Shown piece by piece: positions 10,936 through 21,963 of a stretch of 64,000 bases of DNA (position 1 is the stretch's first letter; each line of letters begins with the position of its first letter). The DNA comes from Neurospora intermedia. Its lineage: Eukaryota; Ascomycota; Sordariomycetes; Sordariales; Sordariaceae. The stretch is from assembly GCA_037102815.1 (NCBI GenBank), contig BTPP01000001.1:3063001-3127000 (forward strand), written 5' to 3'. The notes beneath the pieces are model-generated. The model had not been told where the DNA came from. It worked only from the letters and a program-made list of their open reading frames with translations, and did no database searches. Both the position numbers and the translations under genes were made by a program.

Positions 10936-12454
10936 CGTGGTGCGGTGAGAGCGGAACTTGGAGGAGGTGGTGGTGGTGATGGAGTGACGGATGTCAAAGA
11001 TGGTCACGATGTCGGGCGTTGACATGAGAGCTGGGCAGGTCGTGGATGAGGGATATGATACAGTCGAACGAGGAGTCGGGCAACTAAGCATTCGAGATGA
11101 AGATGAAGCTCAACATCGTTATATTGCACCTATTAACTCTTCCAATATCTTCGTCTATCACGACCACCATCATGATCAACCGACTTGGCATCACTCGCTC
11201 GTCATCCCTTCCTCTATGTTCCATCATCACCAATATTTGCGGAGGAAAAAAGTTAAAACTTTGCTGCGCCCTCCTATACAAAGCCAAATTGACAATCAGT
11301 GATCCCGAATGTAGTCATCTTGATGGCAATGTTGGAAAGTTCGAAGTGTAAAGAACCGAGGGACAAGCGACAAGCGAGCGCGGAATGAACAGAAGATCGA
11401 AGACCATGGGCGACTTCTTCCAAATAAAGCCCGAGACCTCATTCTTTGTAAGAAGCAGTTTGCCGTTAACTGGCTAACTGGCTGACTTGAAGGGATATCA
11501 AGAGAGTGGAACTCGCATCTCTCACTGCACATGGTGATCGTGGCGGTCATGACAATACCTACATCACAAACGGATGATTTGCCTCCTGAGCCGTGGCTTT
11601 GGGATTGAATCCTGCGTGATGTTTGCGTCAAGTCGGCTGGATTCAGGAAAACCATACCTTAATTGCGCACAGTGGCTTGGTGCAGGCAGCTTTTGCTGCG
11701 AATGTCTCCTGCTGGACTGCCACAACATGCGTGCCTGCCTGGAATGGTTTGTTAACTGTTGCAGTTGGCAGGCAAGAAAGGTGCGAACTTTAAGCTCTGC
11801 AGGGCATGTGTATACCTCAAGAACCCGATAACACTTAGCCAGTCCAGTATCGTTCTTTCTCCTGTAACTCCCTGTTATTGGCCTGGGCAAGTGCGAATCG
11901 AAATCACTTTCCGAGGGAGCATCTAGCGATGGAAGGAAATCTCTACCCTCATCAATTGAAGAGGACTTCTCTCGTCAACTCCGGGCCCTTTGAGTTCCAC
12001 CAACACTCTTGTAAGGATTGGGGGATGTTATGCAACGAATCTTCTCCAAACAATAATTCGAAGTGTCCGCTTGCTGCGACTTTATCGCCCAGTTGAAGTG
12101 ATGAGGATCGCTACCTGTTGGATCAAAATATCACAGCATAATGCCACGCCCAGAACATTTTTCTCGCGGAAAAACCCATTGGAAGAGTGATCATGCCATC
12201 ATAAGGCCTGGTGTCCTAGTGTGACATCTCAGTTGCGGGTTAGGGACCGGAGTCCCGGAAGACCGGGAAGAGGCTCCTCAGAAACCATGCCGATTACAAG
12301 ATTTGTTGTTTTCCAAGCCACAGCCAAGATGCCTGAATCAAGATATAACGATGCATTTCAACAGTGAAGGAAGTTCAAAACGCGCGCCCAGAACCTTGGC
12401 TTAACCGCTCTCGGGGATACCGGTAAGGCTACCGAAACATATCCAAACCCGGGC

Positions 12455-12471
12455 CGGACCGTCATCCTCCG
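12455..12471. promoter_or_regulatory. CGG-N11-CCG zinc-cluster (CLR-2-type) site candidate
   Basis: CGG at 12455-12457 and CCG at 12469-12471 are separated by exactly 11 bases, 354 bp before the AA9 start codon. I recall this spacing as the reported binding consensus of the cellulase regulator CLR-2. A single match could arise by chance, so the call rests on position and gene function. Confidence 0.45.
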
Positions 12472-12721
12472 GGTGGGGGTTCCAAGAACGCGGGGGGTGT
12501 CATTCTGACAGTCTTACACCAACCTGGAAAAGTCGCCCAGACGGCAAGACTTTGATGGGATCCGTCAATATTGGATCTGTTTGTGATGCCAACGTCTCAA
12601 CGTTTCTTGACAGCCATGTCAATGGCTTCAACAAAGCCGTAAACCGCTGATGTCGGTCTTATCAAAAGAAAACCAAGACATCTGGGGAAGACATCGGAAA
12701 GACCACAGGTGAAGAAGTCGA

Positions 12722-12729
12722 GTATAAGT
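12722..12729 (+). promoter_or_regulatory. TATA-like element of AA9 gene
   Basis: GTATAAGT lies about 100 bp before the ATG at 12825, a normal distance for a fungal core promoter. Confidence 0.5.
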
Positions 12730-12824
12730 ACGCCCACGATGACCTTGACCACCTCATGTTCTGGTAATCCACAACGAGCGAGTTTGAGCAACTTCCAATC
12801 TCATTCTTCCCTCTTCCCGTCACC

Positions 12825-13616
12825 ATGAAGGTCCTCGCCCCTCTCGTACTCGCCAGCGCGGCCAGCGCTCACACCATTTTCTCCTCCCTTGAGGTCAACG
12901 GCGTCAACCAAGGCTTGGGAGAGGGCGTCCGCGTACCCACCTACAACGGTCCCATCGAGGACGTCACCTCGGCCTCCATCGCCTGCAACGGCTCGCCCAA
13001 CACCGTCGCCTCCACCTCCAAGGTGATCACCGTGCAGGCCGGCACCAACGTGACGGCCATCTGGCGCTACATGCTCAGCACCACGGGCGACTCGCCGGCG
13101 GACGTCATGGACAGCTCCCACAAGGGTCCCACCATCGCCTACCTCAAGAAGGTCGACAACGCCGCCACCGCCAGCGGTGTGGGCAATGGCTGGTTCAAGA
13201 TCCAGCAGGACGGCATGGACAGCAGCGGCGTCTGGGGCACCGAGCGCGTTATCAACGGCAAGGGCCGCCACAGCATCAAGATCCCCGAGTGCATCGCTCC
13301 GGGACAGTACTTACTTAGGGCTGAGATGATTGCGCTGCACGCGGCGAGCAACTATCCTGGTGCGCAGTTCTACATGGAGTGTGCGCAGCTCAATGTCGTT
13401 GGTGGTACGGGTGCTAAGACCCCTTCGACTGTCAGCTTTCCTGGTGCTTACTCGGTATGTACAACCCTTTTTACGAAAAGTGTCGTTGGATGTTGGCAGC
13501 GAGATGATTGCTAACAGATGTTCACACAGGGCTCTGACCCCGGAATCAAGATCAGCATCTACTGGCCTCCGGTTACATCTTATACCGTCCCTGGCCCCAG
13601 TGTTTTTACTTGCTAA
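12825..13616 (+). CDS. gh61-4: AA9 lytic polysaccharide monooxygenase (PMO-2/LPMO9D-like)
   Basis: Two exons, 12825-13454 and 13530-13616, joined across a 75-nt intron in phase 0; 238 residues. A signal peptide ends at ...ASAASA, so mature His1 ([11 protein letters not shown]) becomes the N-terminal copper ligand. His99 (mature 84) and Tyr183 (mature 168) complete the histidine brace, and His172 (mature 157) is the nearby conserved residue. It ends [16 protein letters not shown] with no CBM1 module. The mature length of 223 and the sequence agree with my memory of N. crassa PMO-2. It is a secreted copper enzyme that oxidatively cleaves crystalline cellulose together with cellulases and cellobiose dehydrogenase. 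The upstream CGG-N11-CCG suggests cellulose induction. The family is certain; the gene symbol is from memory. Confidence 0.95.
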
Positions 13617-13828
13617 ATGGTTTAACAGTATACGGCATGATGGATAGGTGGATGTGAAAGTGAATGCAATTGGTCTAAAGACGGAGAACCTCCTTTTACT
13701 CCGCGTACCACCTTGATTCTTGTACATAGCTTCATCAACCCAACTTCGCACATACATACCTACTTGACATCTACATGATCAACGCATTTCCCCCTCATCT
13801 ACCTCCGAAATAAGCTATCTCCACCGGC

Positions 13829-14893
13829 CTACTCCTCCGCCTTCCTAAATTTCGGTGCCTCCCTCCAATACTCCTCATCCCTTAACTGATGCTTCCTCGT
13901 CCATTCCTGTATCCTTACAAAGCTTCTACACTGATGTTCCACATCCCACAACAAGGCAGTCCCATACGCCCTCTCCTTCTTATCCATCCGCAAATACTCC
14001 TCCGTGTACCTCTCCTCCTTTGTATCCTCATCAACATACGTTTAAGTCTTGTTCCGCCAATACATCATTTGAACATCCCCATTGCACATTATCGCCTGTC
14101 TAAAAAAATCGAAACAGTGCGCCCGGTGGTCGTGGTATTCCGCGTCCGAGGTGTTGGGGAAGTAATGCCCTCGCCATAAGAAGCGCCGGATTAGATCGAG
14201 ACAGTGAAGCTGTTGGAACATGGAGACGCTGTAGATGTAGGAATCCGGGGCGTAATAGATCTCGGAGGAAGGGTAGCTTAGTATTGGGAGGTTACGAGGG
14301 GGAGGCGTACTATGCCGTCGCTTGCTGGAAGGTTGGTTGGGTTAGTGATGAGGGAAGAAGGGCAAGTCTGAATGTGATTGGAAGGAAGAAGGAGGAAGAG
14401 TGAAAGGGGCGGAAAGGGAAAGGAGTCTCACGACCAAGGATGGATTCCCACGCTTTGTCGACGGAGGGGGAGGGGTCCTCTTGAAAAATTCGATCGGGAT
14501 GGAAGCGCTTATTTTCGTACTCGATGACGCCGTCTTCGAGGAGAGGCACTGTTCGTGGCGGTCCTGTTAGCTTAACAGCTTTGGGAAATACATAGGTATG
14601 GCTCAGTGTCTTGTCTTACACTATGAAGGTCTCGGTGCTCGGTAGAACGGGGAAGAGTGTATCCCCCATAGGGCGTGGAGATACAGGCATAGAAGTAGGA
14701 CGCTCAAAGCTACATTGATGGCGACAACAATTCTCGCTGACCTAGGCCACTCATCACGCATCAATCTCCAAGCCCTTTGATACTTTGGTCTTCGTCGAAT
14801 GCATCGGTGCTGTTCGGAGCGGTCGGGTGTAGAGACGGAGTGTAAAAGAGATTCTGAAGAGCTCTCGACGTCGGGGACCTTCTCATATTGCAT
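13829..14893 (-). pseudogene. UstYa-like (DUF3328) gene, apparently disabled
   Basis: Exon 1 (from ATG 14893) encodes a cytoplasmic tail and a membrane helix (ARIVVAINVALSVLLLCLYL). A second segment reads PLLEDGVIEYEN and PSVDKAWESIL (~14430-14545). A third has the paired family motifs FQQLHCLDLIRRFLW (~14175-14220) and HDHRAHCFDFFRQAIMCN (~14075-14135). UstYa-type proteins are oxidases tied to ribosomal-peptide or other secondary metabolism, using two HxxHC motifs, both present here. The frame then meets TAA at 14042-14044, yet remains clearly family-like for another ~70 codons (TYVDEDTKEERYTEEY, LLWDVEHQCRSF) to a TAG at 13829. Splicing exon 1 to 2 in frame also seems to include a TAG, and segments 2 and 3 need a 50-nt intron or a one-base shift. 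CAA to TAA at a CpA site would fit RIP. Confidence 0.6.
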
Positions 14894-14899
14894 CGTGAA

Positions 14900-15347
14900 C
14901 TAGTTATCGACACCGACCTTGCAAGGAGACAAGAAGAAGAGGAAGCACTGCGGAAGTTCTTTGAGGTAACGTGCCAATAAGAGGATGTTGGATGCTTCTT
15001 TTATCATTTTGCAGTGAGAAATCTCTTGGGTCCGGGTACTTCGGACATTGGCCCTGGGCGGCAGCTCAAAGTGGGCATATTCCTCGTCCATGTGATTCTT
15101 AAACTCCGTGGTGTATCGGAAAGTACGAGTGGTGCACCTGCCCCTCCTGGGTGTAACGGCTGCAGCTCACATCACATCTGACAACCCGCGCAACAACCCT
15201 GATGTTCTGAGTCATATGTAGCCCGACTCGAGGGGGAAAGAGATGCTCACGTTGAGGAGATGACGCGGAAGAGGCTGGTAGTGACGGAAGAGACGAGGAT
15301 ATTATTTTGGAAAATGAGGGTGTTCGTGACGCATTGGTAGTCGCCAT
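14900..15347 (-). CDS. Hypothetical small protein (2 exons, tentative)
   Basis: An ATG at 15347 opens a Ser-rich segment (MATTNASRTPSFSK). A GTGAGC donor after 15251 and a CTGCAG acceptor before 15159 join it in frame to a second exon ending at 14900. The total is 118 residues including TEFKNHMDEEYAHFELPPR. No family is recognised. The stop lies only 6 bp before the ATG of the UstYa-like gene on the same strand, so this could instead be an upstream part of that locus. Low certainty. Confidence 0.3.
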
Positions 15348-15777
15348 ATTCGAAGGGGGGGTCTGGGCTGCTGAATCCAAGGGTGTGGTGGGTTTCGAGT
15401 TGTTATGTGGTGCTGGTTTAGGATGTTTCGGTGGTGGATTTGGTGACGCCAAAGATGGTGAATGATGCGGCGTTTGCGTGATGCGGAGAGATATGGAGAG
15501 GGTGGTGAAGGAGATTCAGAGAATCGGCAGATGGTTGATGTAAGGATCTGTGGCGCGTCAGTCTGTTAGGTGCGGAGATTTCCACGAGGTTCCAAAACAA
15601 TTCATTGACTCTGGACACCCTACCTTTTCCATATCTAGATATGCCGCTATCCCTTCGCTCTTTCAAACATGCCTGCTCAATTGTTTATCCAAATCCTGAA
15701 CACCGTTCTACCTATCTTAGTTCATAGCTTCAAATCGTCTCCCGTCGATCTCTTCCTTGCTCGCTGGAACAAGAATA

Positions 15778-18327
15778 TCACTTTTCCGGAACAAACATTG
15801 ACCCCATCCATCCGTATGCCCGGCTCAGCCGTCTGCCGATTCGCCTTGCCATCATAAAGGTGAGCTTCCCTTTGGGATGCGGTTCATGGAATTGGATGGC
15901 CCGTTCAACATCCAAGCTGGTAGGACGAAACTGCCAGACGGATCCATACAGCTTCTCGGCCATGAATCCGGTAGAGGTCATGGCATGTAGGAAGTCGTTC
16001 CAGGGAATCTCGCCAGGGCTGGAGGTAATGTTGGGGTTGTAGAACAGCGTACGAAAAACCTTGATGGATCTAGCATCAGCGGCAAAAGTAGGCTGTTTAT
16101 CCCCAGTTACGTCCGGGGTGGGGGTTTGTGCCGGGGTGTTAGGCTCCGTTGGGGCGTTCGTAGTACCACGCGTCTTAACCTTGATCTTTGGAGACGGGGT
16201 AGGCTCGGATTTGGGAGCTGCGAGGCCGAAGAAAAAAGAAGAGAAGGGGACGATCAAGTCATCCACAATCGCGACAGTTGTTTTCGCCCCTTTGTCGTCT
16301 GCACTTGGCGCGGAAGATTCAACCCATTCAGGTGTTCGCTGAAGACTTCGCGATTGAGTAAGGAGTCTTCGCACGAACGTGTTCTCAAGGTTATTTGCGT
16401 CCTTGTACATGAATCGGTCGACACCCTTCCAGAATTCGTCGAGGTTGCCTTCTGCACTTCTCAGAGCCTCCACATTCTCCTTGGTGCGGCGCTTGTCGAC
16501 GGGGTAGAAAAATCTCCTAGATGCAGGCTTACCCAGCTGGACAAGTGAATGGAACCTGCCCTGCTTCTCACTGGTAGCCCTGACAATAGCTGCCCAAGGC
16601 TTGCTAGTTTGGGCAAACGCAGCCTTGATGTTATCCTCATGGTCGATATTGAGACTCTCAAAGCTGCGGGCCCACGGTTGGTAGCAGTCAAGCTGTCTCA
16701 TACACTGGGTGATGATGGACAGCTGTCCGATCAAGCCAGCAACATAGGACGATATCATCCGGCTAGCTTCCTTTTCAGTTTCCAGCAGGCGCTCCAATTC
16801 GTCCACAATTATGGGCTGTGAGGCGAGGAACAGGTCCATGCCGTCCTCCCACAGCGTCCTCAGAAGCCAGACCAGCCGCTTCTCTACTGGAGTCAGCTTG
16901 TGGTTAGGGTTGAAGGCGACTGCGACGTCGTTCAGATCCCGCAGTGATCCCTGGGCTCGGATCGAGAGATATCTCATGGGCGGTGATGACATGGCTGTCT
17001 GTTTCAGTTCGCCAAGGACACCCTTGGTGGCCTGGTAAAGGTAGAAACGGAATTTGAGTAACGCCTTCAGATACTCCTTGGGTAAGTCGTCCTTGACTGA
17101 TATGGCCTTTGCATATTTTTCTTGGAGACCTTGCAACTCTTCGGCTTGGCGATGAAGCTCGTTGTATACCTCAACGTCCATGTAAGCCGTTTTGACAAGA
17201 GTGGACAAGATACGTGACCATAAAACTTCCTCTTTGACGGGATAGGATTTTCCCCAGCGGTCTTTGAGGGTCTCTGGGCGATGTTCTTGCAATTCCAGGG
17301 CTTTGTCGACGAAATAATTGGGATCCTCACGTAGGGACCATAGGTGATCTTCACTGGCTGCCGCTTGAGCGCCCAGAAGCGACTCGATGCGGCCAAATTC
17401 AAGTTTCGCGGGTACTCTGTAAGGAGCTTCAGCAGCCAAGACAGCAAGAGAATCGAATCCGGTTGTCTCACTTTCTTCTTTCATGTGTGGCTCGGGCTGG
17501 ACGGGATATGAGCTGCTCAAAAGCTTGTCTTCGGGGATCTCGTGAAGAATCTCGGTGCAGCATTTGATCAAGAAAGATAGTAGGCGATCCTGAACTTCCA
17601 ACACAAGAAGTCCTTCACCGGGCAGGAACTGTCTCTGACTCATGGCCAACTCGAAGTTGCTGGGGTGCTCGTCCCAAGACAAAAGCTTGCCGTAATCGTC
17701 AGGGTGCTTTTCATTGACGCCGTTGAGGATCATGGTGTGCTCGTTAAGGAAAATAGGGACAACGGCTTTCGTAACAAAGGCAAACTTTGTATTGGTGGCA
17801 TCGATGGCGGCAAAGGTACAAGGGTGGTGGCGTCCGCGCGAGTTTAGCAGCAGTGGCAGTAAACGGGGACGAGAGAGATCCTCTTGGTTGATATAAGGCC
17901 ACATGAACCAATCTTTGTACTTGGTGCCCGACATGCGCTGTTGCTCAGACTCCTTGAGGAAGGCCTCAAAGTCAGGACGATGATTGGGGGCCATGTTGGG
18001 CCATGCCTTGAGCAGGATCTGGAGACGCTGTGCCTTCTTCTTCTTGGCCCAGCGCTTTTGAATGGTGTCTTCATGTCGTTCAAGGATATCGTGCAACTTG
18101 GCGTAGGAAGCGAATATGCTGTCACGTCTCTCCTTGGCCGTGCGGCGGACGGCATCTGGGGATTGGCTTTCGGGGATGGGTAGCCCGCCTGGGCCACCGC
18201 CGCCCAGGGCCTTGAAGATGCTCGCGGGGTCATTGAAGTCGATGTCGTCAAAATTGATACCGGGACCGTCAAAACGTTCGGCATCGGCACTCCAAGGGTC
18301 AAATTGATGATTGGGACGGAGATCCAT
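15778..18327 (-). CDS. Large conserved fungal protein of unknown function
   Basis: Intronless, 849 residues from the ATG at 18327. After an acidic start (FDDIDFNDPASIFKAL) come a Lys-rich helix and a block that I associate with a fungal-only family lacking a known function: KKKKAQRLQILLKAWPNM, then HRPDFEAFLKES and YKDWFMWPYINQEDLSRPR (~res 90-165). The middle is helical with many Leu repeats (~res 330-600). A Pro/Thr-rich, probably disordered stretch lies at ~725-765, and a basic tail (MMARRIGRRLSRAYGWMGSMF) ends the protein. No catalytic motif, signal peptide or membrane segment is seen. It is a real gene by length and composition; the role is unknown. Confidence 0.75.
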   Translation of the reverse strand: MDLRPNHQFDPWSADAERFDGPGINFDDIDFNDPASIFKALGGGGPGGLPIPESQSPDAVRRTAKERRDSIFASYAKLHDILERHEDTIQKRWAKKKKAQRLQILLKAWPNMAPNHRPDFEAFLKESEQQRMSGTKYKDWFMWPYINQEDLSRPRLLPLLLNSRGRHHPCTFAAIDATNTKFAFVTKAVVPIFLNEHTMILNGVNEKHPDDYGKLLSWDEHPSNFELAMSQRQFLPGEGLLVLEVQDRLLSFLIKCCTEILHEIPEDKLLSSSYPVQPEPHMKEESETTGFDSLAVLAAEAPYRVPAKLEFGRIESLLGAQAAASEDHLWSLREDPNYFVDKALELQEHRPETLKDRWGKSYPVKEEVLWSRILSTLVKTAYMDVEVYNELHRQAEELQGLQEKYAKAISVKDDLPKEYLKALLKFRFYLYQATKGVLGELKQTAMSSPPMRYLSIRAQGSLRDLNDVAVAFNPNHKLTPVEKRLVWLLRTLWEDGMDLFLASQPIIVDELERLLETEKEASRMISSYVAGLIGQLSIITQCMRQLDCYQPWARSFESLNIDHEDNIKAAFAQTSKPWAAIVRATSEKQGRFHSLVQLGKPASRRFFYPVDKRRTKENVEALRSAEGNLDEFWKGVDRFMYKDANNLENTFVRRLLTQSRSLQRTPEWVESSAPSADDKGAKTTVAIVDDLIVPFSSFFFGLAAPKSEPTPSPKIKVKTRGTTNAPTEPNTPAQTPTPDVTGDKQPTFAADARSIKVFRTLFYNPNITSSPGEIPWNDFLHAMTSTGFMAEKLYGSVWQFRPTSLDVERAIQFHEPHPKGKLTFMMARRIGRRLSRAYGWMGSMFVPEK

Positions 18328-18984
18328 GACTACTGCCCGTCACCTCTCGAAACAAGGAAATGGTTGGACGAGGATGAAGAGGGATGGCGTATAAGTGGTG
18401 AGGGGGGTACCAGTGAGGTTGTGGTCGAAATCGGAACCGGAAGCTGCTTGGTCACGTCGAACCAGCCGTCTCCACCTGAAAAGCGGGTCCATGACAGCTG
18501 TGTGAGCTGGAGCTGTCCCAACCTTGTCAAGCTTGGCAGGTGCCAGGCATCTGTCTCAGTCTGCGACGTCCTCTGCAATGTTAGGTTGGAAAGGACTTGC
18601 CGTTTGCACATCGCTTTCGCTTGGCTCAACATTGTCTGCTTGCTGAACAAGAACTGAAGGGTCTCAACGCATGTTGTTGCATTCAACTTGGCATCTTCGC
18701 AGCTCGACTTCAGTCAAGATTTCAATGTCCATTCTCATCAGAGTTGGTTTGCTCTGCAGGACCTTAAGTCCATCGCTGCAACACGCTGTCTTCTCGTTTG
18801 CAATCAGATCACCTAGCCGCCTCACCCATCACAACTCAGCGACTCCCAACACATCTCTTCATCTGCCTCTTCTTTCTTTCTCTGCTTCCCGTTATAAACA
18901 CTCATTGCTTATTGTCCCAATGCTATGCCAATTTGTCACTGCATTAACCTCCAGCTCTTTCTTCCATTTCGCCATCAATAATCA
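18328..18984. other. Intergenic region
   Basis: About 660 bp between two minus-strand genes, holding the promoter of the 849-residue protein and the 3' region of the TFIIA-like gene. It is pyrimidine-rich on the plus strand near 18800-18980. No coding signal is supported. Confidence 0.45.
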
Positions 18985-19842
18985 TCAACCTCCTCGTTTC
19001 TTCTTCTTGTTCCCTGCTCCTGGTTCCCTCCCATCGCAAGCAACAATCAACAACTCATCAACCCTGATGACCTCGGGTCCCTTGCCACCATCATCTTCCT
19101 TACCCTGTTCGATTCCGTTACCACCATCACCCCTGCTTCTCTTCTCGGCTCTCTCTTCACTGTCCCCATCTTCATAACCATCTCTCTTCCTCTTAGCACC
19201 CAACTCACCCTTTTCTCCACCTCCTCCGCTTCCACCATCTCGCAAATCTGCCTTGACGTTTCCGGGCCTTCCTCTCCTCCTCGGCCTCCTCTTCGAACCA
19301 ACATCAATCTCAACATCCTCCACCCACAACTTCCAAATATCGTCCACCAGTCTGTACTGCTTCAGTTTCCCCTTCATCTTGATCACCGGTATTTTGTTGA
19401 TGACTTCATCATGTGTGGCGAGCGTTTGGGCGATTACGCGGTCGAAGGTTGTGAGGACGTGATCGGTTAGTTTTTGGGTCAGGGATGCGTGGGTCTGCTG
19501 TCGCTGTTGCTGTGGCTGGGACTGGAGTTGTGGTCTTGGGCCTCTGGGCGTGGTGGATGAGGAGGAGGAGGAAGCATGGGTGCTGGTGCTGGTGTTCATA
19601 CTAATAATTGGAGACGAGGGCTCGGTTGCGGTTGTGGTGCCAGCTATATCAATGGGATCGCCTGCTCCACTACCAGTCGGCTCAGTTGTCGGGTTGACAG
19701 GGTGGTCCAGGGCGGTGCCGGGGATGATTGGAAAACGGCCGGCAAGGATGAGCTCGTCCATTGCTTCGATCAGGGCGCTACCGAGGCTGCCATCGCGGTA
19801 AAGTGTGAAGTACTCTTTGGGAGCGCTGTGGTTTGAGGACAT
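18985..19842 (-). CDS. toa2: TFIIA gamma (Toa2)-like small subunit, long form
   Basis: Single exon, 285 residues from ATG. Residues ~11-43 (YFTLYRDGSLGSALIEAMDE) match the N-terminal helices of TFIIA gamma. Residues ~121-180 match its beta-barrel half: LTDHVLTTFDRVIAQTLA, then KGKLKQYRLVDDIWKLWVED. Canonical Toa2 is about 110-120 residues. Here ~75 residues of Ser/Thr/Gln-rich sequence separate the two halves and a ~100-residue basic/acidic tail follows. TFIIA binds TBP and stabilises it on promoters in the nucleus. The tail looks natural in codon use and has no stop. It may be the sole TFIIA gamma or a diverged paralogue; only a genome search can tell. Confidence 0.78.
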   Translation of the reverse strand: MSSNHSAPKEYFTLYRDGSLGSALIEAMDELILAGRFPIIPGTALDHPVNPTTEPTGSGAGDPIDIAGTTTATEPSSPIISMNTSTSTHASSSSSSTTPRGPRPQLQSQPQQQRQQTHASLTQKLTDHVLTTFDRVIAQTLATHDEVINKIPVIKMKGKLKQYRLVDDIWKLWVEDVEIDVGSKRRPRRRGRPGNVKADLRDGGSGGGGEKGELGAKRKRDGYEDGDSEERAEKRSRGDGGNGIEQGKEDDGGKGPEVIRVDELLIVACDGREPGAGNKKKKRGG

Positions 19843-21963
19843 TTCTGGCTGTAGTCGGCTTGCATATGTGTACGTACTATATGCCTTTCCCGTCGTTGTC
19901 GCCCTGCTCAGCGGTCTAAGCTTTAGCGGTTGAAGTTTGCACGACTTTGGCCTAGCTGGCGGAGCTTATATTGGTGAAATTATCACGCAAAGTGGAAATG
20001 GGCGGTTGGGGAGATCGTGAATAGGGCTGATGGGTAATTTGGAAATATAGAAGAACTGTGATCCACCAAATCACTGACCATTGAGTCACTGCTATTGTCG
20101 GACCGCACTGTAATCCACGTGTTCAAGGTTTTGCGGGCTATCAACGGACCTTGATGGGTGCAAGGACTGGGCCAGACCTGAAGGTTCAGTGCTATTGCCT
20201 GGGGCAAAAACGGAAAGATTGATATCTTTCATCTCTCGCTCAAAAACCATCTTGCTACCCCTTCACTTAAAGAGCCACAGCACTCAGTCACCAACGGCTT
20301 TCCTAATCCAAGGTCAGTGCCGCTGGAAGCAAACGGCGCAGGATCGTTGGGCTCTGACCGAGTGACGCGAATCCAGAAACTCTCGTATCAAGCACACATC
20401 CTGAAAGAGCTCATATTGGTAACCTACACCAGCCAAGCTCTGTTTCCGATGACCCATTCCAAAGAACAGAAAGAGCAGGCATTCACCAGATAAGTGGCCC
20501 AATTTCAACTGGTTTGTCTGCCGGGAAGGATACCCATCTAAAGGGACGTATATAGAACCATCTAAGGTAGTTAGGTTACTTCAAGAAACATGATGGAATT
20601 GGAAGTTCTGTAGATCTCTAACTCTTTGGATTCAACATAACCCTTAACATCCGCGATCTTTCTCGATGCAGCCCAAGGTTTTACCAAAGAAAGGTCCAGT
20701 GATCACAGTGAAAGTGAAGTATCGAGATTTGCTTGTGAGGTCCATCGGCCGGAATTTTTCTCCATTTGAGATGTACCAGTCTTCAGCTAGCTTGATGAAG
20801 GCAATAAACTACTCAGCTGTCTGATTCCGCTTCTATGGAGCTGTTTTCCTTGCCAAAGTACCTACTAGAGTGGATTGGTGGTTGGGATCGGGCAGTATGT
20901 TCTGCTCGGGTCCTCTGTCAAGACATTGTTGGGCGCAATGCGTACCAGTCGATGCTCTTGGTTGCACAACTGATCAGAGATCCAGACAATACAAGAACTT
21001 GCTGTACTTATCGTAACACTCCATTGCCGCCTGGGGTTGCCGCCATTTCAAGGCCGCCATAGAATATGCACGTCAGTAGCAGAAGACAGTAAAGTTCCTG
21101 ATGGCTGTACAATGGATTCTGAGCTCGTTGTAGTGTCAACAGCGATAGATAGCGCGGCACTGGACGATAACCTTGGGGCCGTGAACTTGAAGGCAATTCA
21201 AAATGCGCCGGGAGTTAAGGAGGTCGTCAATTGTCACGAATAACATCGAGGACGGACCCCGAAAACATGAGTGCAGACAATTTGGACACTTAGCGAACAG
21301 CTCGCGATATTTGCACTTAATGGGGTTTTCGCAGGTGCCGGTGTTTCACTCCCATAGAAAACTGTGAATCCCGGCTGCCAAAATGAAGTTTGTACTTTAT
21401 AGGCCACTTTATACATGTATGTGTTTGCAGAACGGGGCTTTGCACTTGTAGGGGACATTCCATGGTGACAGGGGGGAAGATGTCCACCAAGCCCCAAGAG
21501 GCTCGGTATTCATTCTGGCCCATTGAAGCACGCACGTGGCGACATTGTTTACATGGAAGGCGTGCTTCAGGGTTAACAATGGACGCTACTATAGAGCTCT
21601 TTTATCTTGCCGTCCCCCCTCCAACACTTGACGACTGCATTTGCCCATCATCATCATCTTTTTGGGGTCCGTAACAGGAACGGTGGATGCCCGGTAGGAG
21701 CACGCTGGCCCTGTCAAAAAGATCCGAGCCACTGTAACACCAACTGAAGTAGGTAACAAAACATACCTTACCGAGAGGATACAGAGCTCAGCAGGGGCCA
21801 ATACGCACCATTTATACAGCATATAGTGCAACCCCGCACCACTAAAACACAACACCACCACGAAAACATCACCAAGCTTCGAGCGGGGACCTCACCACTA
21901 TCTCTACCACTGGCAATACATTGAACGACGAGGGACGAAAGGGGGGGGTTTCGTGCGATAACA
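19843..21963. promoter_or_regulatory. Divergent intergenic region toa2 / chr-1
   Basis: About 2.1 kb between divergent genes. Short open frames on both strands lack any recognisable content or splice-consistent partners. I see no RNA gene or repeat. It should contain both promoters. Confidence 0.45.

Larger units (their letters stand above)
10936..12824. promoter_or_regulatory. Long upstream region of the AA9 gene
   Basis: About 1.9 kb between divergently transcribed genes. It has no convincing open frame. It holds a CGG-N11-CCG site and a TATA-like element, annotated separately. Such long promoters are usual for inducible secreted plant-wall enzymes in Neurospora. Confidence 0.5.

Noticed and set aside
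12246-12275. CLR-1-type CGG-N5-CGG-N-CCG site
   Set aside because: The half-sites are CGG-N5-CGG-N4-CCG; the last spacer is wrong for the consensus I recall.
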